A DNA stretch of 37,904 nt from an uncultured Saccharofermentans sp. (GTDB lineage: Bacteria > Bacillota > Clostridia > Saccharofermentanales > Saccharofermentanaceae). The stretch spans positions 1 through 37,904 of the forward strand of contig CAJOJI010000059.1 in the NCBI GenBank assembly GCA_905234715.1, given 5' to 3'. Below, one piece after another: positions 7,421 to 15,506 of this stretch (within the stretch, counting starts at the first letter, position 1; each line of letters opens with the position of its first letter). The notes under the pieces were generated by a model. It did no database searches. It had not been told where the DNA came from and worked only from the letters and a program-made list of their open reading frames with translations. The translations under genes and the position numbers were made by a program.

Positions 7421-9988
7421 TTATTTTCTGAACTTTTCCATCCTTATCAGGTGCTCTTCGTCCGGCTCCGTTACGCCGTTCTTGTAGTCGTATCCCATCT
7501 TAAGATAGAAGGGGACGCCTGTGATCGAAGCGGGGATCTCTATCCTGTTTGCTCTTGTGAAGAACTCGTCCCTTTCGAGCGTGTTGATGATGAATCTTCC
7601 GACGCCTTTGCCCTGATATTCGGGCAGTACGAAGATCGTGAAAAGACTGCTCTCATCTTCTTTGCCCCAGTAAGGACCAATTGCACCGCAACCAATAATG
7701 GCGCCGCCCAATTCAGTCACATAGAAATGCGTCCATGAAGCACGCTCCATGACATGTTCAGGAGTCTCTGTCTCAATAAGCTGATCCATCAGTTCTTCAG
7801 GATAGTCTTTCTTATTTGAGATGCTTATCGTCTTCCTTATGAGTTCCGATACTGCAGGAGCATCACTCTCGGTAATCAGTCTCATTGTAATGCCGGGTTC
7901 TGAATCTTCCTGCTTTTCCTCAGGCTGTACAGGCGCGGGTTGTGTCTGCTCCTGTGCGAGGGGTGCGGGAACACCGATCCTCTGCTCATATTCTTCCTTG
8001 GGCATAGGCTTTGCGTAGTAGTAACCCTGTATCATGCTGCAGCCTTCATGTGCAAGGAAATCAACCTGATACTGTTCTTCAACACCTTCTGCGACAGTTG
8101 TCATGTGGAGCTTTCTTGCAAGCTGAAGAGCCTCTGATACAACGATCTCGGTTCTCTCATTTTCCTCGCCTGATTCACTCTTGAAGAAGCCTGCATCGAG
8201 CTTCAGGATATCGAGCGGCATGTCCTTCAAAGAATTAAGTGAAGAATAACCTGAGCCGAAGTCATCCATGGATACGAGGAAGCCGTATTCTTTAAGCTTC
8301 TTGATCGTCGTGAGCATAAGCTTCTTGTCGTCGAAGAATGCGCTCTCCGTAAGTTCGATCTCGATGAGGTCGTGAGGTGCGCCTTCTTTATCAACGGCAT
8401 CCCTGATCTGTTCTGCAAGGTTTGTCTCACCGAAATGAGCACGTGAAACGTTGACCGATACAGGCACGCATTTCTTGCCTTCATCAAGCCATTTCTTCTG
8501 GTCTCTTGCAACATGAGTGATCATGTAGTGGTCGATCTCTGTTATGAATCCGCTGTTCTCAAATATGGGAATAAACTTTCCGGGAGGGACAAATCCCATA
8601 TCGTCGGAGATCCATCTGATGAGTGCTTCGGCGCCCATGAGTTCGTTGGTCCTGGGATCGTATTTAGGCTGATAGTAAACTTTGAATTCTTCCTTCTCGA
8701 CGGCTTCTCTCTGTTTCTCGGTGACTTTGTCGATCCACTTTTCATCTTCGACAAGTTTTGTATCGAAGAAAGCGATACCTGTATCGTCTGTTGATTCCAG
8801 GGTCATGCGTGCCGTGGATGCGTTGTTGTAAAGAAGATCGATGTCGGGTTTCTTTCTCTCGGCTGTGTCGATCATGTATACGCCGGCCTGGAACTTGAAG
8901 TCGTGCTCTCCGCCCAATGATTCAAGCGTCTTTATGATCTGTTCAAGTCTTGCTCTTGCAGCGTTTTCGTCAGCCGCTTTCATGAGAATCGGGAAGTGTG
9001 ATGTGGTACTGTGTGCACACAGCTCATTCTTTTCAAGGTAAGCATCTATTACCTTCCAGATGTTCGCGAGTGTTCTCTCTCCGGCATCAACGGAATGGCA
9101 GAGAACGTAATTCCTGTATCTTACGAATGAAAAGCTTATGATGGCATACTTGGTCTCGTTTCTTCTCTTCTTCAATGTCTCCTTGCTCTTTAAAGCAAAC
9201 CAGAACCAGTTGCGGTTGCCTGTAATGTTGTCTCTGAAAATTATCTTACGGACATTTCTTGTGTTCCTGTGTGTTCTTATAATATTGGCGACCAACAGGA
9301 TGAATATGATAAGTACAAGAATATAAGCGGTTACAAAATAGAGCGCCAGGTATCCTACATCGGTCAATGAAACTTCAAGATATGATTTGAAAGCTATGTA
9401 TTCCTTGCCGTCACTGACTTCAAATGCAGTCCAGTAAGGAAGATAGTTTTTCTCCTTATTTTCGAGCTTCTTGAAGAAATCAAGAGGAGCATGCAAAAGT
9501 ATCTCCCAGATATCCGGTTTTACGACATTGTTATCAACAGTGAGAAGATTGCAGCTTTGGTCGGGATAGAATGTATAAGCATAATCGTAATCGTTGATGT
9601 CATCCGTGATCACAACGATATTTACCAAATGCTTGTGCTCTTCTTCATCTTCTTCAGGTTCCGGATTGTTTAAAACAGCCGTAACATCAGTATTGGAATA
9701 AAGAATATTCTTATCCTTATCGAAAACGATGCATTCGTATCCCGATTTCTTTAACACGTCCATGATCTGGTTCTTGGTCCCTAGCGGAGCAGCTTCATAC
9801 ATCTGTACGAAACGTGTTTCTTTCTCCATTGAAGCACGTGCTTTGAGTGTTGATGAATATTCCGAAAATGCGTCGATGGTAACTGAAATAAGTGCGAGCG
9901 CCACTACGAAGATGATCGAATAGATCAACAGCGGAATAACTATCCAGTTTCTCGGAAGCTTATATCTCTGATCTCTATTTTTAGCCAT
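7421..9988 (-). CDS. Membrane c-di-GMP phosphodiesterase: degenerate GGDEF, EAL, C-terminal GNAT
   Basis: 855 residues from the ATG at 9988, supported by AGGGG about 9 bases upstream; a TTG at 9994 is too close to that site. Layout: membrane segment (about 12-36), extracellular sensor, second membrane segment (about 215-240), GGDEF-like domain (about 250-400) whose signature is replaced by STTSHF and so is not a cyclase, EAL domain (about 430-670), Pro/Gln-rich linker, and GNAT domain (about 698-855). EAL residues are intact: EALIRW, VNVSR, ELTES, DDFGSGYSS, KLD, VAEGVEE and QGYYYAKP, so it should hydrolyse c-di-GMP. The GNAT part has LPEYQGKGVGR and FYLKMGYDY. The fusion is unusual. Confidence 0.9.
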   Translation of the reverse strand: MAKNRDQRYKLPRNWIVIPLLIYSIIFVVALALISVTIDAFSEYSSTLKARASMEKETRFVQMYEAAPLGTKNQIMDVLKKSGYECIVFDKDKNILYSNTDVTAVLNNPEPEEDEEEHKHLVNIVVITDDINDYDYAYTFYPDQSCNLLTVDNNVVKPDIWEILLHAPLDFFKKLENKEKNYLPYWTAFEVSDGKEYIAFKSYLEVSLTDVGYLALYFVTAYILVLIIFILLVANIIRTHRNTRNVRKIIFRDNITGNRNWFWFALKSKETLKKRRNETKYAIISFSFVRYRNYVLCHSVDAGERTLANIWKVIDAYLEKNELCAHSTTSHFPILMKAADENAARARLEQIIKTLESLGGEHDFKFQAGVYMIDTAERKKPDIDLLYNNASTARMTLESTDDTGIAFFDTKLVEDEKWIDKVTEKQREAVEKEEFKVYYQPKYDPRTNELMGAEALIRWISDDMGFVPPGKFIPIFENSGFITEIDHYMITHVARDQKKWLDEGKKCVPVSVNVSRAHFGETNLAEQIRDAVDKEGAPHDLIEIELTESAFFDDKKLMLTTIKKLKEYGFLVSMDDFGSGYSSLNSLKDMPLDILKLDAGFFKSESGEENERTEIVVSEALQLARKLHMTTVAEGVEEQYQVDFLAHEGCSMIQGYYYAKPMPKEEYEQRIGVPAPLAQEQTQPAPVQPEEKQEDSEPGITMRLITESDAPAVSELIRKTISISNKKDYPEELMDQLIETETPEHVMERASWTHFYVTELGGAIIGCGAIGPYWGKEDESSLFTIFVLPEYQGKGVGRFIINTLERDEFFTRANRIEIPASITGVPFYLKMGYDYKNGVTEPDEEHLIRMEKFRK

Positions 9989-10020
9989 ATCCAACCTACC
10001 CCTTGAAAGCTAATGATTGC

Positions 10021-10029
10021 ATTATAGCA
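10021..10029 (-). promoter_or_regulatory. Extended -10 promoter of the EAL-GNAT gene
   Basis: On the minus strand the sequence reads TGCTATAAT, an extended -10 with perfect TATAAT; the -35 region is weak. Transcription would start near 10014, giving a leader of about 26 bases before the ATG at 9988. Confidence 0.5.
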
Positions 10030-10096
10030 CGCTGATTTCGCGTTTATTTTGGTTGTAAAAATATTTAAGAAAGAATTAAGAATCACCTTATAAGAT

Positions 10097-10194
10097 TTAA
10101 GGTATAATCTTAACCGGATAATACGGAATGTCGAATTAAGGTTATGTTAAGGTTCGCGTGAACGTAAGTTAAGGTAGCTTATGTAAGATAAGCT
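10097..10194 (+). promoter_or_regulatory. Phased TTAAGGT repeats and hairpin upstream of M13 peptidase gene
   Basis: TTAAGGT occurs four times: 10097-10103, 10136-10142, 10147-10153 and 10169-10175. The last three start 11 and 22 bases apart, whole helical turns, as in direct-repeat sites for OmpR/PhoB-type response regulators. Two possible -10 elements exist: TATAAT (10103-10108) and TAAGAT (10184-10189); the second would place the repeats just upstream, in activator position. A perfect inverted repeat AGCTTAT/ATAAGCT (10176-10182/10188-10194) overlaps that second element. Binding by a regulator is inference; no cognate response regulator gene is present here. Confidence 0.5.
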
Positions 10195-10221
10195 TGCAAA
10201 AAACAAAAGGGGAGCAGGAGT

Positions 10222-12198
10222 ATGAAAAAAGTTGCAGTGATAACCGTCACGGCTGCTATGCTGGCGGGTATCGTAACAGGTTGCACACCGGCGGATATAG
10301 AACCGTCGGAGTCAGAGACTTCTGTAGTTGAACTGGGACCTGCAAGAGCTCAGGATGACTACTACAGATTTATCAATCAGGAAAGATTCGACACAGCGGA
10401 ATTTGAATATGGGGCAAATTCCGTCGAAATGGCTTTCGACAGTGAACTTATTGAGGATCAGATCAACGGGATCATCGAAGATGTAATTGCCGGTGACGGA
10501 TACGCCAAGGGCAGTGAAGAAGACATCATCAAGTATGCGTATAACTCTTTCATTGCATACGATTTCGAGAATGAACCGATTCCGGAAGATCTCACAGCAA
10601 TGATCGAAGAGATAGACGGAGTTTCTTCTATCGACGAATTGCTCGAAGTTGATGCGAAACTTGTAAGAGATTACGGTTCGCCGGGTCTTATTCTTGTTAA
10701 TCCTGATGTCGATCCTTTTAATCCTCAGAGAAACGTTCTCACATTCAATCAGGTTTCCGGCATTCTCAATACTTCTTTTGAAGATGTGCGCGATTATCCT
10801 TACGCATTGGACAGCATTATGGAAGATACGCAGGTTATCCTTTCGGCACACGGTTACGATAAAGAAACCGCAGAACAGTACGGCAGGGAACTTGCTTATA
10901 TCGCACTCGATATCTATAACGCAACCGATATGGATATCAACGATGCAATGTTCGGATATGAATACATGAAGATCTATTCTGCCGATGATGTCAAGGGAAT
11001 GCTCAGCAATGTCGATCTCGACAGATACCTTACGCTCATCGGTTATGATACAACCAAGATCAACGATTACTGCCTCAGTGATGAAGGCCAGCTCAAAGCC
11101 GTTAATGCCGCTTTCACTGAAAAGAATCTTAATGCTCTTAAGGCGCTGGAACTCGCAGAATTCTACAATCAGTTCTCCAGATATATTGCGCCTCATTACA
11201 AGCAGCTTCAGAGCATGACAATGAGAAGCTACGATTCACTTCACGATCAGGCAATAGATGAAGTCAGAATGGTATGCGGCAACGAGACAGATCCTCTTTA
11301 TGTTGAGCAGTATTACACTGCTGAAATGGATAAGACATTAAGAGATATGTGCGATGACATCAGAGCAGGCTATAGGGATTTGATCGGCGGAGCAGAGTGG
11401 CTCAGCGAACCCACAAGAAAAGAACTTCTCCAGAAACTCGAGAACATTGTCTATGTCACAGGCACAAATCTTGAAAGACACGATAATTCAAAGTTCGTAA
11501 ATATATACGGAAACAATTACTATGAATTCCGCATCAACTACATAAGACTCAATGTAAAGGAAAGAGTAGCAAGCCTTAATGAACCTGTATCAAGAACAGA
11601 CATTCTGATGCCTATGCAGATGTTCAATGCATGCTATGATCCTTCGATGAATAACATAACGATCACGGTTGCGATCACAAATGCACCTTTCTTTGATGTT
11701 AATGCTGATTACTATACGAACCTTGGCGGACTCGGAATGGTAATTGCACACGAGATGGGTCACGCATTTGACAGCACATGCATCGTGTTTAATTCAAAGG
11801 GCGAATACGATCCTTCTTGGATACCTGATGAAGATATGCAGATCCTCCTTGAGCGCAACGAAAAGGCTGTCAAGTATTTCGAAGATAACTTCACGGTATT
11901 CGGAATCTATCACGTTGACGGCGAACAGACTCTTGGTGAGAACTATGCCGATCTCGGCGGAATAGAATGCATCACCTCACTTTGCAAAACAAATGAGGAC
12001 AGGGAAGCCCGCATGCCACCATGTATGCGGACTATTTCCATATCTCACCCGGTAACGGGGCTTCGGGTTCTTTTGCAAATTTCGGGGCAGGAGAAGTGCG
12101 TTTCTATGAGACCTACGATGTCAAAGAAGGAGACGGTATGTATATCGCTCCTGAAGACAGGATCTCTCGCTGGTATTAATTGGGGTGATGGAAGATGA
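10222..12198 (+). CDS. M13 family metallopeptidase lipoprotein, 3' end frameshifted
   Basis: A lipoprotein signal (MKKVAVITVTAAMLAGIVTGC, Cys21) is followed by a neprilysin/PepO-like M13 zinc endopeptidase. Zinc site HEMGHAFD is at about 510-517 and the third ligand motif GENYAD at 572-577, both intact. After about residue 592 the frame yields unrelated sequence and stops at 12198. Yet the typical M13 ending, FYETYDVKEGDGMYIAPEDR and ISRW, is encoded in another frame (about 12102-12179). The distance between the ExxxD motif and this tail is also about 50 residues too short, so a deletion plus frameshift is likely. The true original end would be 12179. Extracytoplasmic peptide cleavage is the family role; activity here is doubtful. 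Confidence 0.8.
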   Translation: MKKVAVITVTAAMLAGIVTGCTPADIEPSESETSVVELGPARAQDDYYRFINQERFDTAEFEYGANSVEMAFDSELIEDQINGIIEDVIAGDGYAKGSEEDIIKYAYNSFIAYDFENEPIPEDLTAMIEEIDGVSSIDELLEVDAKLVRDYGSPGLILVNPDVDPFNPQRNVLTFNQVSGILNTSFEDVRDYPYALDSIMEDTQVILSAHGYDKETAEQYGRELAYIALDIYNATDMDINDAMFGYEYMKIYSADDVKGMLSNVDLDRYLTLIGYDTTKINDYCLSDEGQLKAVNAAFTEKNLNALKALELAEFYNQFSRYIAPHYKQLQSMTMRSYDSLHDQAIDEVRMVCGNETDPLYVEQYYTAEMDKTLRDMCDDIRAGYRDLIGGAEWLSEPTRKELLQKLENIVYVTGTNLERHDNSKFVNIYGNNYYEFRINYIRLNVKERVASLNEPVSRTDILMPMQMFNACYDPSMNNITITVAITNAPFFDVNADYYTNLGGLGMVIAHEMGHAFDSTCIVFNSKGEYDPSWIPDEDMQILLERNEKAVKYFEDNFTVFGIYHVDGEQTLGENYADLGGIECITSLCKTNEDREARMPPCMRTISISHPVTGLRVLLQISGQEKCVSMRPTMSKKETVCISLLKTGSLAGINWGDGR

Positions 12199-14660
12199 AT
12201 ATTATACTTAAGAACTCATTAAAAAATATATTCGGAAAATTTTTCCGGACACTGCTTGTCACGTTTGCGATCTTTACATGCTCGCTTTGCGCATTGCTTT
12301 GTTTTGACCTCGGTTCAAGCATCGAAAAACTTATCATGGGAGTATTTGAAAGTGTTTCCAGAGCAGATATCATGGTATCTGCAAACGGCAGCGATCTGAC
12401 AGAACTTCCTGAGGGTTTCCCGGAAGCAGATTACATGAAGCTTGTATGCAACACGGAAATTCTTTATAAACCGATCGACGGCGAGTACTGCTATGTAACG
12501 ACAGAGTATCTGAACATCTACGGAATCGATATGGATGAAGCCGTAGACATGAAGTTCATCTCACCCATGAATCTTCCTTACGGCGAGATCTTCGTTACCA
12601 CGACTTTCGCAGAGGAATTCGGTTATGAAGTCGGCGATAAGATCACCGTCCATGACAGAGCATCTGAAGAAATGGAACTCACTATCGGCGGATTCATCCC
12701 TGACGATAACAAGAATCCTATCCTTCAGGATAATACGGGTATCGTAAATCTTAATACAAGTGACGATCTCTCATGCGGATACAGAGAGACAAACGTCATC
12801 CTGGTAGATCTTAAGGACGACACAAAGATCGAAGAAGCAAAAGATATACTTAAAGAGAATTTCCCTGATGTAACCATTACGGATATGTTCCTTACGGATT
12901 CCGACATGGAGATGGTAAATGAGATCAAAGCCGTATTCTATCTCCTGTTTGCTGTTACGTTCCTTCTTGTTATCTTCGTAACTGCATCAATCTGCAACAG
13001 GATCGTCAGCGAGAGAATGTCATTCATCGGAACATTAAGAAGCCTTGGTATGAGCACTGCCGGAACGGGCAGAATACTTCTCCTCGAGAATGTTCTCTAT
13101 GCTCTTTTGGGAAGCCTTCCGGCAACGATATTATATTGCCTCGTAAGAGACCCTCTCATGAATGTAATGTTCATAGGAACGGATTCCAACGGCGATTCAG
13201 TTGTATTCGACATTCCGAAGCTTTCTGTTGCGCTCTTAATCGGAGTGATCCTCGGTGCGGTTATCATTGAATGCCTCATTCCGCTTAAGTCGATCCTTAA
13301 GGCGCTTAACACATCGATCAGAGACATCATCTTCGATAACAGAGACACTGAATACAGATATGGAAAAACATCCCTTATCTTCGGTTTTATCTGCCTCGGA
13401 ATAACAGTAATAACATTCTTCTTCAGACATAACATTCTTGCTGCAATCTTGTGCCTTGTTTCAACTGTTGTTGCGCTTGCGTTGCTCTTCCCGAGACTTC
13501 TCAAGCTGATCGCTACAGGTATTCAGAAGTTTTCTGACAAGCACAATATGCCTTCATGGTCCCTCGCTGCTGTTGAGGCCCGCTCACGCAAGAGTACTGT
13601 GAGCAGCGGTGTTCTCAGTGCGACAGCCGCAGCAATGTGCATCCTGGTCTATACGATCGCTACAGCTATGGCCGGTTCACTTGAAACGATGCCTTACGAC
13701 TGCGACGTCTTGATCAACTGTACTAAACAGACTAAATATTATTCTTATGTTGAACATATTGAAGGCGTAACAGGAACTGAAGCCTTATTCTGTTCTTATG
13801 AAGAAATCGCATTTAATGAAGAGGAGAAGTCAACATACTGCTATGTATACGGACTTCCTGATGAAGGATTTAAGTACTTTAACGGATTTAAGGATTTGCC
13901 TGAAGTGCTTGAGGACGGCAAGTGCATTATCGACAGCAAGTACGCATCACGCAAAGGAATATCCGAAGGCGATGTAATAAAGCTTACTCTCAATCCTCAC
14001 GGCGTATTCCCTGTTGTAAGAGAATATGAAGTTCAGAAGATCGTTGATCCTAATGCTTACGATCAGGGAACTGAAGCGATCATCGTAAGTGAAAAAGAGT
14101 TCAAGGCAATGCTCCTTGACTATCCGAACTGGATCCTTGTAAAGACTGACGATCCTGAATCTGTAAAGCAGACGATTGAGGATTACGGTAAGGGAACATA
14201 TATTAACGTACAGACTATAGATGAACTTATCGAAACATCTAAGAGTGATAATTCAAAGACAATGGCTGTTATCACAACGATCATCGTAGTTGCTCTCGGT
14301 ATGACTGCAATCGGCATGATCTCCAACCAGCTCATCGGCTTTGAGGGAAGAAAGAAGGAGTGCGCAGTTATGCTTTCAACAGCAATGAATAAGGGCAAGC
14401 TCTCAGGCATTCTTATACTGGAAGTTCTTATCACTTCGCTTACTGCATCAGCAACAGGTACGCTGATCGGAACCGCATTGATCTATGTGATCAAAGCAGG
14501 TCTCGATAACACGACATCACTCTCGCTTGATCTCCGGGTAGATCCTGTTAAGACGATCCTGTTCTTTGTAATACTGACTCTTGTATTTACATTAACGGTT
14601 CTCTTCCCGATGAAGAATCTCAGGAAGATGAAGATATCAGAGCAGATCAAGTATGAGTAA
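12195..14660 (+). CDS. FtsX/MacB-like ABC transporter permease
   Basis: 821 residues with duplicated FtsX architecture: a membrane segment near residues 18-40, a large extracytoplasmic domain to about 245, three membrane segments (about 248-375), a central pair (about 395-440), a second large outer domain, and three last segments (about 690-810). Such permeases export lipids, peptides or antimicrobials, or remodel the envelope, as a mechanotransmission type of ABC system. The start ATG follows GGGGTGATGG and overlaps the frameshifted end of the peptidase by 4 bases; it is 15 bases from the original peptidase stop. The ATPase gene follows after 19 bases, so all three are probably one transcript. 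Confidence 0.88.
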   Translation: MNIILKNSLKNIFGKFFRTLLVTFAIFTCSLCALLCFDLGSSIEKLIMGVFESVSRADIMVSANGSDLTELPEGFPEADYMKLVCNTEILYKPIDGEYCYVTTEYLNIYGIDMDEAVDMKFISPMNLPYGEIFVTTTFAEEFGYEVGDKITVHDRASEEMELTIGGFIPDDNKNPILQDNTGIVNLNTSDDLSCGYRETNVILVDLKDDTKIEEAKDILKENFPDVTITDMFLTDSDMEMVNEIKAVFYLLFAVTFLLVIFVTASICNRIVSERMSFIGTLRSLGMSTAGTGRILLLENVLYALLGSLPATILYCLVRDPLMNVMFIGTDSNGDSVVFDIPKLSVALLIGVILGAVIIECLIPLKSILKALNTSIRDIIFDNRDTEYRYGKTSLIFGFICLGITVITFFFRHNILAAILCLVSTVVALALLFPRLLKLIATGIQKFSDKHNMPSWSLAAVEARSRKSTVSSGVLSATAAAMCILVYTIATAMAGSLETMPYDCDVLINCTKQTKYYSYVEHIEGVTGTEALFCSYEEIAFNEEEKSTYCYVYGLPDEGFKYFNGFKDLPEVLEDGKCIIDSKYASRKGISEGDVIKLTLNPHGVFPVVREYEVQKIVDPNAYDQGTEAIIVSEKEFKAMLLDYPNWILVKTDDPESVKQTIEDYGKGTYINVQTIDELIETSKSDNSKTMAVITTIIVVALGMTAIGMISNQLIGFEGRKKECAVMLSTAMNKGKLSGILILEVLITSLTASATGTLIGTALIYVIKAGLDNTTSLSLDLRVDPVKTILFFVILTLVFTLTVLFPMKNLRKMKISEQIKYE

Positions 14661-14679
14661 TAATATGGAGGATAATAAA

Positions 14680-15354
14680 ATGACTAAGATTATTGAAGTA
14701 AATAACGTAAGCAAGACTTTCGGTAAGAACGAGAACATCAACCATGTATTGAATGAAGCATGCATGAGCGTTGATCAGGGTGAGTTCGTATCATTGATGG
14801 GCGCATCCGGTTCAGGTAAATCCACACTCCTTTACCTGATCGGCGGACTCGACAGAACATTCGAAGGCAACATCTCTGTATGCGGCCAGGATATCGGATC
14901 AATGAAGGATAAGGCTCTTTCAGATCTGAGATTGAAGAATATGGGATTCGTATTCCAGTTCTATAACCTCGTCATGAATCTTAATGTATCAGACAACATT
15001 CTTCTCCCTCAGGTGATCAACGGAAAGAAGAAATCTGATCTTAAAAAAGAGCTTGATGAGATCCTTGAGATCACAGGATTAACAGATAAGAGAAAGGCTA
15101 TGCCGAACACACTCTCAGGCGGTCAGCAGCAGAGAGTTGCAATCGCAAGAGCAGTACTCGGCAATCCTTCCATCATTCTTGCAGACGAGCCTACAGGTAA
15201 CCTCGATGCGGCTTCCACAAGAGAGATCATGGAGCTCTTCCAGAGACTAAACAAAGAAAAGGGACTTACCATTCTTCAGGTAACACACTCTGAGCAGTGT
15301 GCATCATACGGAACAAGGATCGTAAAGATAGAAGACGGTAAGACTATCGGATAA
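14680..15354 (+). CDS. ABC transporter ATP-binding protein, MacB/LolD type
   Basis: 224 residues with Walker A GASGSGKST (near residue 41), Q-loop FQFYNL, signature LSGGQQQRVAIARA, Walker B IILADEPTGNLD and the switch histidine in VTHSE. The GNLDA sequence and size place it in the MacB/LolD/BceA group that pairs with FtsX-type permeases. I chose ATG 14680, which has GGAGG at 14667-14671; an in-frame ATG at 14653 overlaps the permease end and lacks a clear site. It powers the permease encoded just upstream. Confidence 0.93.
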   Translation: MTKIIEVNNVSKTFGKNENINHVLNEACMSVDQGEFVSLMGASGSGKSTLLYLIGGLDRTFEGNISVCGQDIGSMKDKALSDLRLKNMGFVFQFYNLVMNLNVSDNILLPQVINGKKKSDLKKELDEILEITGLTDKRKAMPNTLSGGQQQRVAIARAVLGNPSIILADEPTGNLDAASTREIMELFQRLNKEKGLTILQVTHSEQCASYGTRIVKIEDGKTIG

Positions 15355-15387
15355 GCTACCCTCCAACCACCCCAAGATATAGATGCG

Positions 15388-15425
15388 AAAAGCAGCTTGC
15401 GTGAACAGCGCGGCTGCTTTTTGTT
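15388..15425 (+). terminator. Rho-independent terminator of peptidase/ABC operon
   Basis: AAAAGCAGC (15388-15396) is perfectly complementary to GCTGCTTTT (15413-15421), followed by further T-rich sequence. It lies 33 bases after the ATPase stop. Confidence 0.85.
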
Positions 15426-15444
15426 TGCATGAATGTTAACGAAC

Positions 15445-15494
15445 TTGACAATGCAAAGATACGCTTTTATAATCCATGTTGACAATGTAAAGAT
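15445..15494 (+). promoter_or_regulatory. Consensus promoter with repeated operator-like sequence
   Basis: TTGACA (15445-15450), exactly 17 bases, TATAAT (15468-15473): a full consensus SigA promoter. A 16-base sequence that includes the -35, TTGACAATGCAAAGAT (15445-15460), recurs with one change at 15479-15494, covering the predicted transcription start near 15480. The second copy contains TTGACA-A-TGTAAA, a near-palindrome of the kind bound by TetR-family repressors. Because a TetR gene is in the operon, autorepression is a natural inference. The very strong promoter fits a unit that is normally repressed. Confidence 0.75.
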
Positions 15495-15506
15495 TGAGGA
15501 TGGCAA

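Noticed and set aside
10312..11196. Long open frame on the minus strand inside the M13 peptidase gene
   Set aside because: It mirrors codon structure of the real gene; no ribosome site or recognised family, and the plus strand has a clear M13 protein.
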